Part shown: one piece after another, positions 24,901-33,973 of the stretch
How positions within the stretch are numbered: the first letter of the stretch is position 1
Layout of the letters: each line of letters starts with the position of its first letter
Assembly (NCBI GenBank): GCA_949419965.1
Contig: CASPAC010000001.1
Location: 62,001-126,000, forward strand
DNA: 64,000 bases
Reading direction: 5' to 3'
Source: Bacteroidales bacterium
GTDB lineage: Bacteria > Bacteroidota > Bacteroidia > Bacteroidales > Rikenellaceae
Program-made: the position numbers and the translations under genes
The notes under the pieces: model-generated
The model's input: the letters and a program-made list of their open reading frames with translations, nothing else
The model's database searches: none
What the model was told of the DNA's origin: nothing

Positions 24901-26739
24901 TCAGTTGGTTTTTTCGACCGCACGTATGGCACGGATGTAACGAGGCGTAGGGCTTGTTTTCGAGAGGTTCAGATCGCCATACTTGCCGAAGCGGATGTAG
25001 AATGCTTTGTCGCCGGCAGAAGTTTCCGTCGATGCCCAATAGCTGTCGCCGTTGCCTGCGGCTTGCGAACCGCAGGCTTCGGGTGTGCCGTTGAGCGGGT
25101 CGCCGCCTGCGTCGATGAATAGTTTTTCGATTTTGTCGCGTTGTTCTTTTTCTGCTGCGCTAAGGTTTGCCGGCTCATTGGCTATGAAATCTCCGCCGTG
25201 GCCTCCGTTGTAGAAATCGTAAAGTTGGATGATTTCCTGACGCGACGGCCAATACCAGCCTTTGCCGAAGGTTTGGCACCATCCGACCGCCGGTACGTCG
25301 TCGGCCGTTCCGTGGTCGATGATTTTCTGCATGTTCACGGCTCCGTCGGGATCGGTCAACCCGTAGACAGGCGCCGAGGCGGCGGTCGTCCAGACGAGAG
25401 CGGTGCGCGTCAGCGATACGATTTTGGCTTTCGTGCCGTCGGCCGGATCGACCCAGAAGACGATGCCGCCTTTCACTCCGTCTTCGTCGGGCACGATGTC
25501 GCCCGCCTGCCAAGGCTCCACGGTAATGAGTTTCGCCTGCGATACGGTCAGCGTGACCGATGCGGTGTTCTCGCCGCTGCCGGCTGTCACGGTGGCCGTC
25601 GTAGAACGCACGTCGCCGGTTTCGTTGGCTGAAAGCGCACGGAACGTAATCGTTGCGTCCGCAATGTCGAAAGCGAGCCACGAGGGGTCGGCAAGCGTTA
25701 CGGCGAGCGTCGCGAGTTCCTTGTTGGTCGTTGCATTTACCGACGCCGAGCTGCCCGTGGCAGCCTCCAGCGCAAGAGTTTGCGAGGAGAGCGTCAGCGT
25801 AGCGGGTTCTTCGGGCGGCAGATAGTTGCCCACGCGGCGTACGCAACGTACGAAGCGTGCCGTACCCGATTTTTTCCATTTGTCCGAGGTGTATTTGCCG
25901 AAGCGCACGCCGTAGGAATTCTGGTCGTCGTATTCGGTCGACGACCAGTAGCTTTGGCCGTTGCCCGACGTGGTGGCGTCGATGACCGTGCCGCCCAGGT
26001 CGGTCAGCATTTTGTCGAATGCCGCACGCGCCATTTTCTCGGGGTCGGTCAATGTCTCGATGGTCGCGGCTATGAACGAAGGATCCGCATGTCCTACGCC
26101 GTTGTAGGCGTCGAACAGTTCGTTCAGTTCGCCCAAAGCAGGCAGATACCAGCCTTCGCCCATCGCCGTGCAGTAGCCTGCGGCTTCCTCTGCCGTGTGC
26201 TCGGTGTAGAGCGCGGTGTTGGCCAGCCCGTCGACACGCGATTCGGCTCCGTGAGCCTTCATCGTCGATTCGAACGGCTTGCCTTCGAGGCGGGCCAGCG
26301 AAACGGCCTTGCCGATCGTTCGGTCCGACGGATCGACCCAGAAGATCATGCCCAGCCCGTCGTCTGTGGGGTCGCCCACCTTCAGTCCGCTTTCTTCGTC
26401 GACGGCAGACTGGTTCACGGTAACCTGTTCGATGAACGATCCGGCCCGCAGCGTCACTTGCGTCGTGCGGGTTTCGGAACTTTCGTTGGTTTGCGTCGCC
26501 GTAAAGACCGCACGGCGCGTGTTCACGTCGACGGCGAGCCATGGGCAATCGAATTCAGCTTCGACGATGGGTTCCGTTGTGGCGATCAGGGCGGTAAATG
26601 AGGAGCCTTCGGTACGGTTGAGCGTTACCGTGTGATCCGAGTAACTGAATTCGGGCATCACGCGCACCTCGTCGTCGCTCGTGCAGCCGCCGCATAGTAT
26701 CGCGACGAGCGCGGCTGTGAATCCTAATATCTTTTTCAT
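24901..26739 (-). CDS. PUL surface lipoprotein with duplicated BACON-DUF1566 units (putative surface glycan-binding protein)
   Basis: A 612-residue lipoprotein (MKKILGFTAALVAILCGGC). Two similar halves each consist of a BACON-like beta domain (SYSDHTVTLNRTEGSSFTA and TLTLSSQTLALEAATGSSAS) and a DUF1566/Lcl-type domain. The first of these has GEGWYLPALGELNELFDAYN and SYWSSTEYDDQNSYGVRFGKY; the second has GKGWYWPSRQEIIQLYDFYN and SYWASTETSAGDKAFYIRFGKY. It directly follows susD, where PULs encode surface glycan-binding proteins. Binding is inferred; BACON domains often act as spacers. Confidence 0.75.
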   Translation of the reverse strand: MKKILGFTAALVAILCGGCTSDDEVRVMPEFSYSDHTVTLNRTEGSSFTALIATTEPIVEAEFDCPWLAVDVNTRRAVFTATQTNESSETRTTQVTLRAGSFIEQVTVNQSAVDEESGLKVGDPTDDGLGMIFWVDPSDRTIGKAVSLARLEGKPFESTMKAHGAESRVDGLANTALYTEHTAEEAAGYCTAMGEGWYLPALGELNELFDAYNGVGHADPSFIAATIETLTDPEKMARAAFDKMLTDLGGTVIDATTSGNGQSYWSSTEYDDQNSYGVRFGKYTSDKWKKSGTARFVRCVRRVGNYLPPEEPATLTLSSQTLALEAATGSSASVNATTNKELATLAVTLADPSWLAFDIADATITFRALSANETGDVRSTTATVTAGSGENTASVTLTVSQAKLITVEPWQAGDIVPDEDGVKGGIVFWVDPADGTKAKIVSLTRTALVWTTAASAPVYGLTDPDGAVNMQKIIDHGTADDVPAVGWCQTFGKGWYWPSRQEIIQLYDFYNGGHGGDFIANEPANLSAAEKEQRDKIEKLFIDAGGDPLNGTPEACGSQAAGNGDSYWASTETSAGDKAFYIRFGKYGDLNLSKTSPTPRYIRAIRAVEKTN

Positions 26740-26769
26740 GAGTCTTCTTTATTTGGGGTTAATTAAGGA

Positions 26770-28395
26770 TCAGTTCCACGCTTCGTGTTGCGGGAAATTC
26801 TTGCCCATCATGTCGACCTGCGACTGCGGAATGGGCCAGAGTTCATGTTTGCCGGCAACGAAATTGTCTCGCGGTTCGGTGTAGTTCCGATCCAGATAGG
26901 GGTCGTCTGCTTGCGAATCGCCGGCATGCGCCTTTACATATTCGGACAGCAGCCCCAGGCGTTTCAGCAAAGGCCAGCGAACCCCCTCGAAGTTGCATTC
27001 GCGGGCATATTCGTCGAGAATCTTTTCGAGCGTCAGCGGCCCGTGTTCCTCGTCGTTGCCGGCGCGCTGCCATGTCTTGTTGTAATACTTCAGCGCATCG
27101 GAGCTGCTGCCGTCCCGGTGGAAATAGGCTTCGCAGCACATCAGCGCTGTTTCGCCCAGCCGATAGACGGGCAGATCCTTGAAACTCGAACGCAGGTCGG
27201 GCTGGTCGGTGTTGCTCCAGCAATCGAAATATTTCTTCGTAAAGAAATGCAGGTTGGTAATGTACTCGGACTTGCCTTTCGAAAGCTCCAAATCGTAGGG
27301 TTTGCCGTAGCTTGCATCCGAACGGTTGTTGCAGATGAGTTCGGTGCAGATGAGCTTCGTGTAACGCGAATCTTTCTCCTGGTCGAAAAGCGACAGCAGA
27401 TAGGTGTTCGGGTAGACGCGGCCCCAGCCATAGCCGCCCATGCCGGAGGCGATGGAAAAATATTTGCCCAGTCCGTGGTATACGGGCAATGTTGTGAGAC
27501 TCAGCCGATGACCCGTGAGCGTCGTGCTGCCCGTGGCGCCGCCGCCCATGTTGGTCGAGAATTGGTAGGCCCACAGAATCTCTTTCGAACGCAATTCGAC
27601 GCCTGCCAGAAAGACATCTTCGGGACGGCTCTCCAGCTTGAACAGGTCGGGGTGCGCGAAGATTTCTTCGCAGGCGTCGATCGCCGTGTCCCAGTCCTTT
27701 TCCCACATGGCGAATTGTGCCCGCACATGCTTCGCAACGGCTTTCGTTATGCGGCCGTGTTGAGTGGCGGATGAACCTTCGGGGGTCTCCCATGCCAGAT
27801 GCGCAGCCGCATCGTCGAGGTCGGTGCGGATGCGTTCGAACAGATCTTCTTGCGAAGCCGGTTCGAACACCCGTTCCAGGTTATCGACCGCCGTGGGCGT
27901 CGTGTTCAGATAGAGCCGCTCGAACCGCTTGTAAAGTTCGAAGTAGGCGCGGCCGCGGAAGAATTTCGCCTCGGCCCATGCGCGTAGGACGACGGGGTTT
28001 TCGAGATCCATATGTTCGGCCGAACCGATGATTTCGTTGGTCTTGCCGATGATGTTGTAATGGTGGTTCCAGAAACTTCCGACGACCTCGTTGTTGGGCA
28101 TCAGGTTGTTCAGACGGGCCAGCGAGGCGGCCGTGCCTCCTCGGTAGACCATCAGGTCGGTGCTGTAATCGAGCATTTGGACTACGTAGCAGTCGTTGTT
28201 GTCGTTCGAAGGTTTGGCTATTTTACGGTCGAGGTCGTATAGCGCCACGACCGCACGCGACAATCCTTCGGGGGTGTCGTAGAGCCAATTGTTGGTAATA
28301 TTGGTTTTGGACTCCAACTCCAGATACTTCTTGCAGGAGGTCGCTGCGGAGGCAACCAGTGCGAGCGTCAGAAGCGTATATAAGGTTCGTTTCAT
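26770..28395 (-). CDS. SusD/RagB family nutrient-binding outer-membrane lipoprotein
   Basis: A 541-residue lipoprotein (signal ending ASAATSC, then KKYLELESKTNITNNWLYDTPEG). The alpha-helical SusD core with TPR-like pairs includes VLRAWAEAKFFRGRAYFELYKRF. The C-terminal SusD domain ends RNYTEPRDNFVAGKHELWPIPQSQVDMM, a typical end. SusD lids the SusC channel and captures oligosaccharide at the cell surface. It sits 12 bases after the susC gene. Confidence 0.95.
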   Translation of the reverse strand: MKRTLYTLLTLALVASAATSCKKYLELESKTNITNNWLYDTPEGLSRAVVALYDLDRKIAKPSNDNNDCYVVQMLDYSTDLMVYRGGTAASLARLNNLMPNNEVVGSFWNHHYNIIGKTNEIIGSAEHMDLENPVVLRAWAEAKFFRGRAYFELYKRFERLYLNTTPTAVDNLERVFEPASQEDLFERIRTDLDDAAAHLAWETPEGSSATQHGRITKAVAKHVRAQFAMWEKDWDTAIDACEEIFAHPDLFKLESRPEDVFLAGVELRSKEILWAYQFSTNMGGGATGSTTLTGHRLSLTTLPVYHGLGKYFSIASGMGGYGWGRVYPNTYLLSLFDQEKDSRYTKLICTELICNNRSDASYGKPYDLELSKGKSEYITNLHFFTKKYFDCWSNTDQPDLRSSFKDLPVYRLGETALMCCEAYFHRDGSSSDALKYYNKTWQRAGNDEEHGPLTLEKILDEYARECNFEGVRWPLLKRLGLLSEYVKAHAGDSQADDPYLDRNYTEPRDNFVAGKHELWPIPQSQVDMMGKNFPQHEAWN

Positions 28396-28407
28396 GTTCG
28401 TGGATTT

Positions 28408-31400
28408 TTAGAAAGTGAGATTGGCTCCGAAAACGAAGGTCTGCGGTTCGGGATAGGCTCCGGGTGACAGCTCGGGGCTGTACGACAGCAATTCGGTGAA
28501 TGTCAGAAGATTGGTTGCCGTTGCATAGAGACGCAGTTTGCTTAGACCCAGTTTCGAAATCCACCGTTTCTGAAAGTTGTAGCCGATTTGCAGCGTGCGC
28601 AGCCGAATGTAGGAGGTGTTCTGAATGGCCAGTGCGCTTTGATAGGTGGCGTTGGAGTTGAACGACGGACGCGGGAACTGGTTCGACGGATTGTAGGGTG
28701 TCCAGTAGTCGACCTTCACACCGTTGAGTTTGCCTTGCAGCGAGCCGCCGCTGTTGGCTTCGTGCAAGAACGGGTTCATCAGACGACCGCCATGTACGCC
28801 GTACCAGTCCATGAAGAATTCGAAGCCTTTCCAGCGTAGCGTCGTCGAGAGCGACAGCGTGAAGTCGGGGTCTTTCGAGATCGGCGTACGGTCGTCGGCG
28901 TTGATTTTGCCGTCGTTGTTCAGGTCGCGGATTTTTACCATGCCCGGTTTCACGGCGTTGGTGTATTCCATCGCCTTGTCGGCCTTGCCGTCGCCGTCGG
29001 TGTCGATTGTCGGTTTGAGCGTGTAGACGATGTTGCCGTAGGCGTCTTTCGAGATGTCGAAGTCGTCGTATTGGAAGATGCCGTCGGTCTTGTAGTTGTA
29101 GTAAACGTTGATCGACTTGCCGACGAACCAGTTGTTGGCCGGTTGGCTGGCCGGACGCCCGTATTCGTCGAGCGTGTTGTCGATGCGGACGATTTCGTTG
29201 CGGAAGAGGCTGAAGTTGGAGGAGACGCTCCACGAAAAATCTTTCTTGCGCAGTAGTTCGCCTGTCAGACCGATGTCCAGGCCCCAGCTTCGGGTCTTGC
29301 CGAGGTTGTCGAGCATCGAAGTGTAACCCAGAGCCGAATTGATGCCTCGTTTGACGAGCAAGTCGGAAGTGCGGGTGTCGTAGAACTCGATGGTGCCTGC
29401 AAGCCGGTTGTTCCAGAAGCCGAAGTCGACGCCCGCGTTCACGGTGGCCGAACGCTCCCATTTCAGATTGGGGTTCGACAGTTCGGTGCCTGGCAGGTAG
29501 CCCATCACGTAGTCGTCGCCGAATTCGTAGCCGTGGCCGTCGGCCAGGCCGAGGGTCTCGTAGTTGCCGATGCCGTTCTGGTTGCCTACGATTCCGTAGC
29601 TCAGGCGCAGTTTCAGGTTGTCGATCCACTCCGCTTCGCGCAGGAAGCCTTCTTGGTTCATGCGCCATGCCAGCGCTACGGAAGGAAACGTACCCCACTT
29701 GTTGTTCGCACCGAAGCGCGACGAGCCGTCGATACGCACGGCGACATTCAACAGATAGCGGTCCAGGAGAGCATATTGCGCACGGGCCATGAACGAAACA
29801 AGGTTGTGCTCGTTGGAGGCACGTGCGGGTTTGCCCGAGAATTCGCCGTTGGCGATGAAGTCGGGCCCCTTGTCCACAGGCAGGTTGTCGGTGGCGTACC
29901 CCAGCGTCGTGTTGAGGTTGTGGTCGATCGACTGCACGGCCGTGAGGGTCAGGTTGTGGTTTTGGTTGCGGATCGGCACCTGATAGGTAAGGATGTTTTC
30001 GATCAGCCAGTTTTTAGTCCGGCTGTTGGTAATTTGCGCCGAGGCGCCGCCGCCCGGATAGTCTGCGTCTTTGGCTTGTTTGTCTTCGTCGAAACGTTGA
30101 TAAATCGAAGTATTGAGGCGATAGTTGAACCCTTTGAACGGTTTGATGTCCGCGAAGAAGTTCAGGCGGTACGAATCGCGGTTGATGCGGCGTTCGAAAT
30201 GTTCGGCCCGATAGAGCGGATTGATATGGCCGCTGGAGTTGATGAGTTCGGTAGGGTTGCCGTCGGCATCATAGATCTCGGACAGCGGCGGGCGGGTAAT
30301 GAATTCGTTGAAGTTGCCGTCTTCGCGTTTCTGCGACGTGATCGCATAGGAGGAGTTGACGCCTACGGAGAGCCATTTGTTGACCTTCAGATCGGCATTG
30401 ATGCGGAACGTGCCGCGCCGGTAGCCCGATCCGAGACGGGCCATGCCGTTTTGGTCGAAGAATCCGGCACTGGCCGCCGCCTTGAGCTTCTCGCTGCCGC
30501 TGCGGATGCTGATGTCGTGGTTGTGGTAGAGGGCGTTGCGGAACATCAGGCTTTCCCAGTCGACCGATTTGCCGCTGGCCCATACGCGAGCCATGATTTC
30601 GTCGCCGAGTGCATCTTCGACCGACATTTCCCGGGCGTCGAGCAGTCCGGCATCGTTGGCTTTGGCCTCGCGGCGCAGGTTGAAATATTCCTCGCCCGAA
30701 TAGAAGTCGAAATTGCGCCACAGTTTCTGAACGCCCACATACCCGTTGTAGGAGACCTCCGTGCGGCCGGCGCTGCCGCGTTTCGTGGTCACGAGAATCA
30801 CACCGTCGCTGGCGCGTGCTCCGTAGATGGCTTGTGCCGCGGCATCTTTCAGGATTTCGAGCGATTCCACTTCCTCTGCGCTCAACGTGCTGAATTCGGT
30901 AGCGCTTGACGGCGAGCCGTCGATGATGTAAAGCGGCGTGTTTTCGGCCGCTATCGAGCGCGCACCGCGAATCGTGATGGTCGGGATGGAACCCGGACGT
31001 CCCGACGAAGCGGTGACTTGTACGCCGGCCGCCCGGCCGCGAAGCATGTCGGCTACGTTGCTCGATGGGAAAGTCTTCATTTCGTCAGCTTTTACCGAAG
31101 TGACCGAGGTGGCGACGTCGCTCTTGCGTTGATAGCCGTAGCCCACCACGACCAATTCGTCGATGGCATTGGCCAGTTCTTCCATCACGACATCGATCGT
31201 GGTGCGGGAACCTATGATCGTCTGCTCCTTGCGGTAGCCGATGAACGAAAATTCGAGGGTCGCACGGGCATCGGCCGCGATGCGGTATCGACCGTTTATG
31301 TCGGTCGTCACGCCGATGGCGGTGCCGGCTACGGTAACGTTGACGCCGGGCAGCGGCCCGTTGGCATCTTTCACAACGCCCGTGACTGTCGTCTGCTGCG

Positions 31401-31470
31401 CCCAAAGGCTCGTCCAGGCGAACAGCGTTGCGACGAGCAAGACGAATTTTAGATGGATCGTTGGTTTCAT
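28408..31470 (-). CDS. SusC/RagA family TonB-dependent outer-membrane transporter
   Basis: A 1020-residue outer-membrane protein (signal MKPTIHLKFVLLVATLFAWTSLWAQ). An N-terminal CarboxypepD-regulatory-like domain (TGVVKDANGPLPGVNVTV) is followed by a TonB box/plug (ELVVVGYGYQRKSDVATSVTSV and the plug domain to about residue 250) and a 22-strand barrel ending FVFGANLTF. It imports oligosaccharides with the SusD partner encoded downstream. Length and features are complete; no regulator-type N-terminal extension for an anti-sigma partner is seen, which fits control by the hybrid sensor. Confidence 0.96.
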   Translation of the reverse strand: MKPTIHLKFVLLVATLFAWTSLWAQQTTVTGVVKDANGPLPGVNVTVAGTAIGVTTDINGRYRIAADARATLEFSFIGYRKEQTIIGSRTTIDVVMEELANAIDELVVVGYGYQRKSDVATSVTSVKADEMKTFPSSNVADMLRGRAAGVQVTASSGRPGSIPTITIRGARSIAAENTPLYIIDGSPSSATEFSTLSAEEVESLEILKDAAAQAIYGARASDGVILVTTKRGSAGRTEVSYNGYVGVQKLWRNFDFYSGEEYFNLRREAKANDAGLLDAREMSVEDALGDEIMARVWASGKSVDWESLMFRNALYHNHDISIRSGSEKLKAAASAGFFDQNGMARLGSGYRRGTFRINADLKVNKWLSVGVNSSYAITSQKREDGNFNEFITRPPLSEIYDADGNPTELINSSGHINPLYRAEHFERRINRDSYRLNFFADIKPFKGFNYRLNTSIYQRFDEDKQAKDADYPGGGASAQITNSRTKNWLIENILTYQVPIRNQNHNLTLTAVQSIDHNLNTTLGYATDNLPVDKGPDFIANGEFSGKPARASNEHNLVSFMARAQYALLDRYLLNVAVRIDGSSRFGANNKWGTFPSVALAWRMNQEGFLREAEWIDNLKLRLSYGIVGNQNGIGNYETLGLADGHGYEFGDDYVMGYLPGTELSNPNLKWERSATVNAGVDFGFWNNRLAGTIEFYDTRTSDLLVKRGINSALGYTSMLDNLGKTRSWGLDIGLTGELLRKKDFSWSVSSNFSLFRNEIVRIDNTLDEYGRPASQPANNWFVGKSINVYYNYKTDGIFQYDDFDISKDAYGNIVYTLKPTIDTDGDGKADKAMEYTNAVKPGMVKIRDLNNDGKINADDRTPISKDPDFTLSLSTTLRWKGFEFFMDWYGVHGGRLMNPFLHEANSGGSLQGKLNGVKVDYWTPYNPSNQFPRPSFNSNATYQSALAIQNTSYIRLRTLQIGYNFQKRWISKLGLSKLRLYATATNLLTFTELLSYSPELSPGAYPEPQTFVFGANLTF

Positions 31471-31499
31471 AAGCGGTTGGTTTTAGGTTGTGCAGTTTT

Positions 31500-33875
31500 T
31501 TATTCTTTGAGTGCCTTGTCGGCCGGCAGGTCGGCGCCCGACCAGGCTTTGACACTTGTCCACGGTTCGGCGGGCGCACTCCAGAACGGATCGTCGGCCG
31601 GCAGTCCGAGCGCGACGTATGCGGCGCAGCAGAGGTAAAGGCTGCCTGTCGAAATGTAGCTTTCGCCGATGGACGGTTGGTGGCCGCAGAAACCCACGCG
31701 GAGCCATCCCTGCTCGTCGAAGGTGCCGGGTGCATCCGTCTGGCGGCGGATCACGGCGGTCATCGCGCTGCGTACGGCAGCCGGAGCGAGCGCTTCGGGC
31801 AGCATGCGGCGGAGTGCGGCATCGGAAAGTGCGTGGAAAGCCCCGAACCGGTAGGCCAGCGAGCGCCCCGTCGCAGGATAGGTGCCCTCGGGAGAGATCA
31901 TCCGCTCTTGAAGGGCGGCATAGCGGGTGTAACGGCTGTTTTGTTTGACGGCGAATGCCGCATCCGGGGCATTGTAACGTTTCAGCACGTCGATGAGGGT
32001 CATCATCATCGGCTGGATGACAAAGCTGTTGTAGTAGTCGAGGTGCAAGTCGGTGCCGTCGCCATAGTAGCCGTCGCCCTTGTACCACGCATCGAAGCGT
32101 TCGAATGCGTAGGCGATACGGTCGTATTCCCATTGGCCGCCGAATTCGCGCAATGCCGCTTCGACCATGGCCGAGAAAAAGAGCCAGTTGGTCTCGGAGG
32201 GGCGGATCGCGCGCGATGCACGCAGTGCGTCGAGCAGGCGGGTGCGCGAAACAGCGTCGAGCTGCTCCCACAGCTGCGGAGCACGCAGCAGAGCCTGTGC
32301 AAGAAAGGCTGCGTCGACCAGCGGTTGGCGGCCTTCGCTGAAGTTCAGACAGTCGGGCGAATCGGGATCGACAGCATTTGCGAGCGCCGCCACCGAAAGA
32401 CGCAGATACTCTCCGCGCAAACGGCCTTCGGGTGTAGCATCTTCGCCCAGTGCGAGCCATGGGGCGATGCCCACCATGACGCGGCCGAATGCTTCCAGGT
32501 GCGTGCAGGTGCGGCGGCGTGCAATGTCGCCGATGCTCTCGACGGGCATCGTGGCGCGCAGTTCATTGTCGGCCAGGGCGGTCAGCACGGGCCGGGCTAT
32601 GCGGTCGAGCGATGCGATCCATGTTTCCCGGTCGTTGCAGGCCGTGGCCGGAGCAGTGTTGTCGGTTATGGGTTGTCCGGCGGCAAGACGCTTGTAGCGC
32701 ATCATGGCTTCGACGAAATAGTAGTCGGCATAGGAAATCGGAGCGTCGATTTCGTAGTTGCTGGCGAAGAATCCCGTCGAATGGGTAATGATGAAGTTGC
32801 CGTTCCGGCCCGCTTTCGAGCGATATTTGGGCGAACAGAGCGAGCGCAGTTGATGTTCGGCCATGCGCAGGAAGCGTTCGCCGGTTTCTCCGTCGACGAA
32901 AGTCGAAAGTTCGATGTAGGCCGAAGCCATCAGAGCGCCGGCCGAGGCATCGCGCACCGCTTTCGGAATGTCGGGCGCATCGTAATCCCAGTAGGGAATC
33001 TTGTCGGCGGGCAGGTTCGGATGATTCATCAGATATTTGCCGATGCGCACCGCATGATCGAGGTAGCGGCGTTCGCCCGTCTGACGATACATCATCGTGT
33101 AGCCGTAGAGACCCCACGCCTGACCGCGTGCCCAAGACGACGAATCGGAATAGCCTTGCCGAGTCACATGATGGATGGCCTTGCCTGTTTCTTCGTCGTA
33201 GCCTACGACGTGATACGAACTGGCATCGGGCCGGAAGTGGTTGTGCATCGTCACATCGGCGTGCGATTTGGCCATGTCGCAATAGCTGTTGTCGCCCGCC
33301 AGGTGCGAAGCCACGGTCAACAGTTCGAGGTTCATCATGTTGTCGATAATGACCGTGTAACCCCATTTCTTGGTGTTCCACGAGCGGGTGCAGCCCACCT
33401 TGGGGTCGAATCGTGTGGCGAAGTTGCGCGCTGCGGTAAGGATGACGTCGCGGTAGGCTTCCTTGTGCGTCAGCCGGTAGCCGTTGCCGTAGGTGCAGTT
33501 GATGGCGAAGCCGATGTCGTGGTTGTCGGTACGGTCTTTCTCGCTCTCCATGCGCTCGGTAAGCTGTTCGGCGATACGGCGCAGGTCTTCGCGGCCGCTG
33601 TGTTCATACAGATACCACATCGTACCCGGAAAGAACCCGCTGGCCCACCAGCGTATCGGGCACATGATGAGCGAGTCGTTGGACGCATACCAGCTGCGGG
33701 GCATCTGATCGGGCGTCTCTTTTACCGATTCATAGAGTCGGAGCGACTGTTCGACGGCGAAGTCGAGGGTGCGGCCGACGGTGCGTACCGTAGCCTTGTC
33801 GCACACCGGACGTTCTTCGGCCTTCATCGTCGGAGCGAGGCAGGCGAGAAGAACGAGGAGCAAAAGTTTTTTCAT
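31500..33875 (-). CDS. GH88 unsaturated glucuronyl hydrolase fused to DUF2264
   Basis: A 791-residue secreted protein (signal MKKLLLLVLLACLAPTMKA, start at 33875). Residues about 25-385 are an (alpha/alpha)6 GH88 domain: DRTDNHDIGFAIN, VIIDNMMNLELL (catalytic Asp), SSSWARGQAWGLYGY and RDASAGALMASAY. GH88 removes a 4,5-unsaturated uronyl residue made by polysaccharide lyases. Residues about 405-780 match DUF2264 (TCTHLEAFGRVMVGIAPWLAL, GDGYYGDGTDLHLDYYNSFV, GRSLAYRFGAFHAL), another helical-barrel family found in glycan loci. It is the first gene of the PUL operon, right behind the shared upstream box. No lyase lies in this window. Confidence 0.85.
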   Translation of the reverse strand: MKKLLLLVLLACLAPTMKAEERPVCDKATVRTVGRTLDFAVEQSLRLYESVKETPDQMPRSWYASNDSLIMCPIRWWASGFFPGTMWYLYEHSGREDLRRIAEQLTERMESEKDRTDNHDIGFAINCTYGNGYRLTHKEAYRDVILTAARNFATRFDPKVGCTRSWNTKKWGYTVIIDNMMNLELLTVASHLAGDNSYCDMAKSHADVTMHNHFRPDASSYHVVGYDEETGKAIHHVTRQGYSDSSSWARGQAWGLYGYTMMYRQTGERRYLDHAVRIGKYLMNHPNLPADKIPYWDYDAPDIPKAVRDASAGALMASAYIELSTFVDGETGERFLRMAEHQLRSLCSPKYRSKAGRNGNFIITHSTGFFASNYEIDAPISYADYYFVEAMMRYKRLAAGQPITDNTAPATACNDRETWIASLDRIARPVLTALADNELRATMPVESIGDIARRRTCTHLEAFGRVMVGIAPWLALGEDATPEGRLRGEYLRLSVAALANAVDPDSPDCLNFSEGRQPLVDAAFLAQALLRAPQLWEQLDAVSRTRLLDALRASRAIRPSETNWLFFSAMVEAALREFGGQWEYDRIAYAFERFDAWYKGDGYYGDGTDLHLDYYNSFVIQPMMMTLIDVLKRYNAPDAAFAVKQNSRYTRYAALQERMISPEGTYPATGRSLAYRFGAFHALSDAALRRMLPEALAPAAVRSAMTAVIRRQTDAPGTFDEQGWLRVGFCGHQPSIGESYISTGSLYLCCAAYVALGLPADDPFWSAPAEPWTSVKAWSGADLPADKALKE

Positions 33876-33910
33876 GATTGCATCGTTTTTACGGTTGGTT
33901 TTCTCTTTGA

Positions 33911-33973
33911 CAAAGGACGGCAAGAAACGCTGCGCGGAATGAAAAAATCATCCGTAAAAACGGTAAAATCATC
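33911..33973 (-). promoter_or_regulatory. PUL promoter with candidate regulator box
   Basis: On the minus strand a weak -7 box GTCCTTTG (33918-33911) is preceded by a 36-base box (33938-33973). In plus orientation the box holds AAAATCATC twice, at 33944-33952 and 33965-33973, 21 bases apart, around CCGTAAAAACGG. The same box with the same distance to the -7 element lies before the esterase gene at 39546. No TTTG is at -33; the box covers that place, as an activator site would. Confidence 0.6.
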
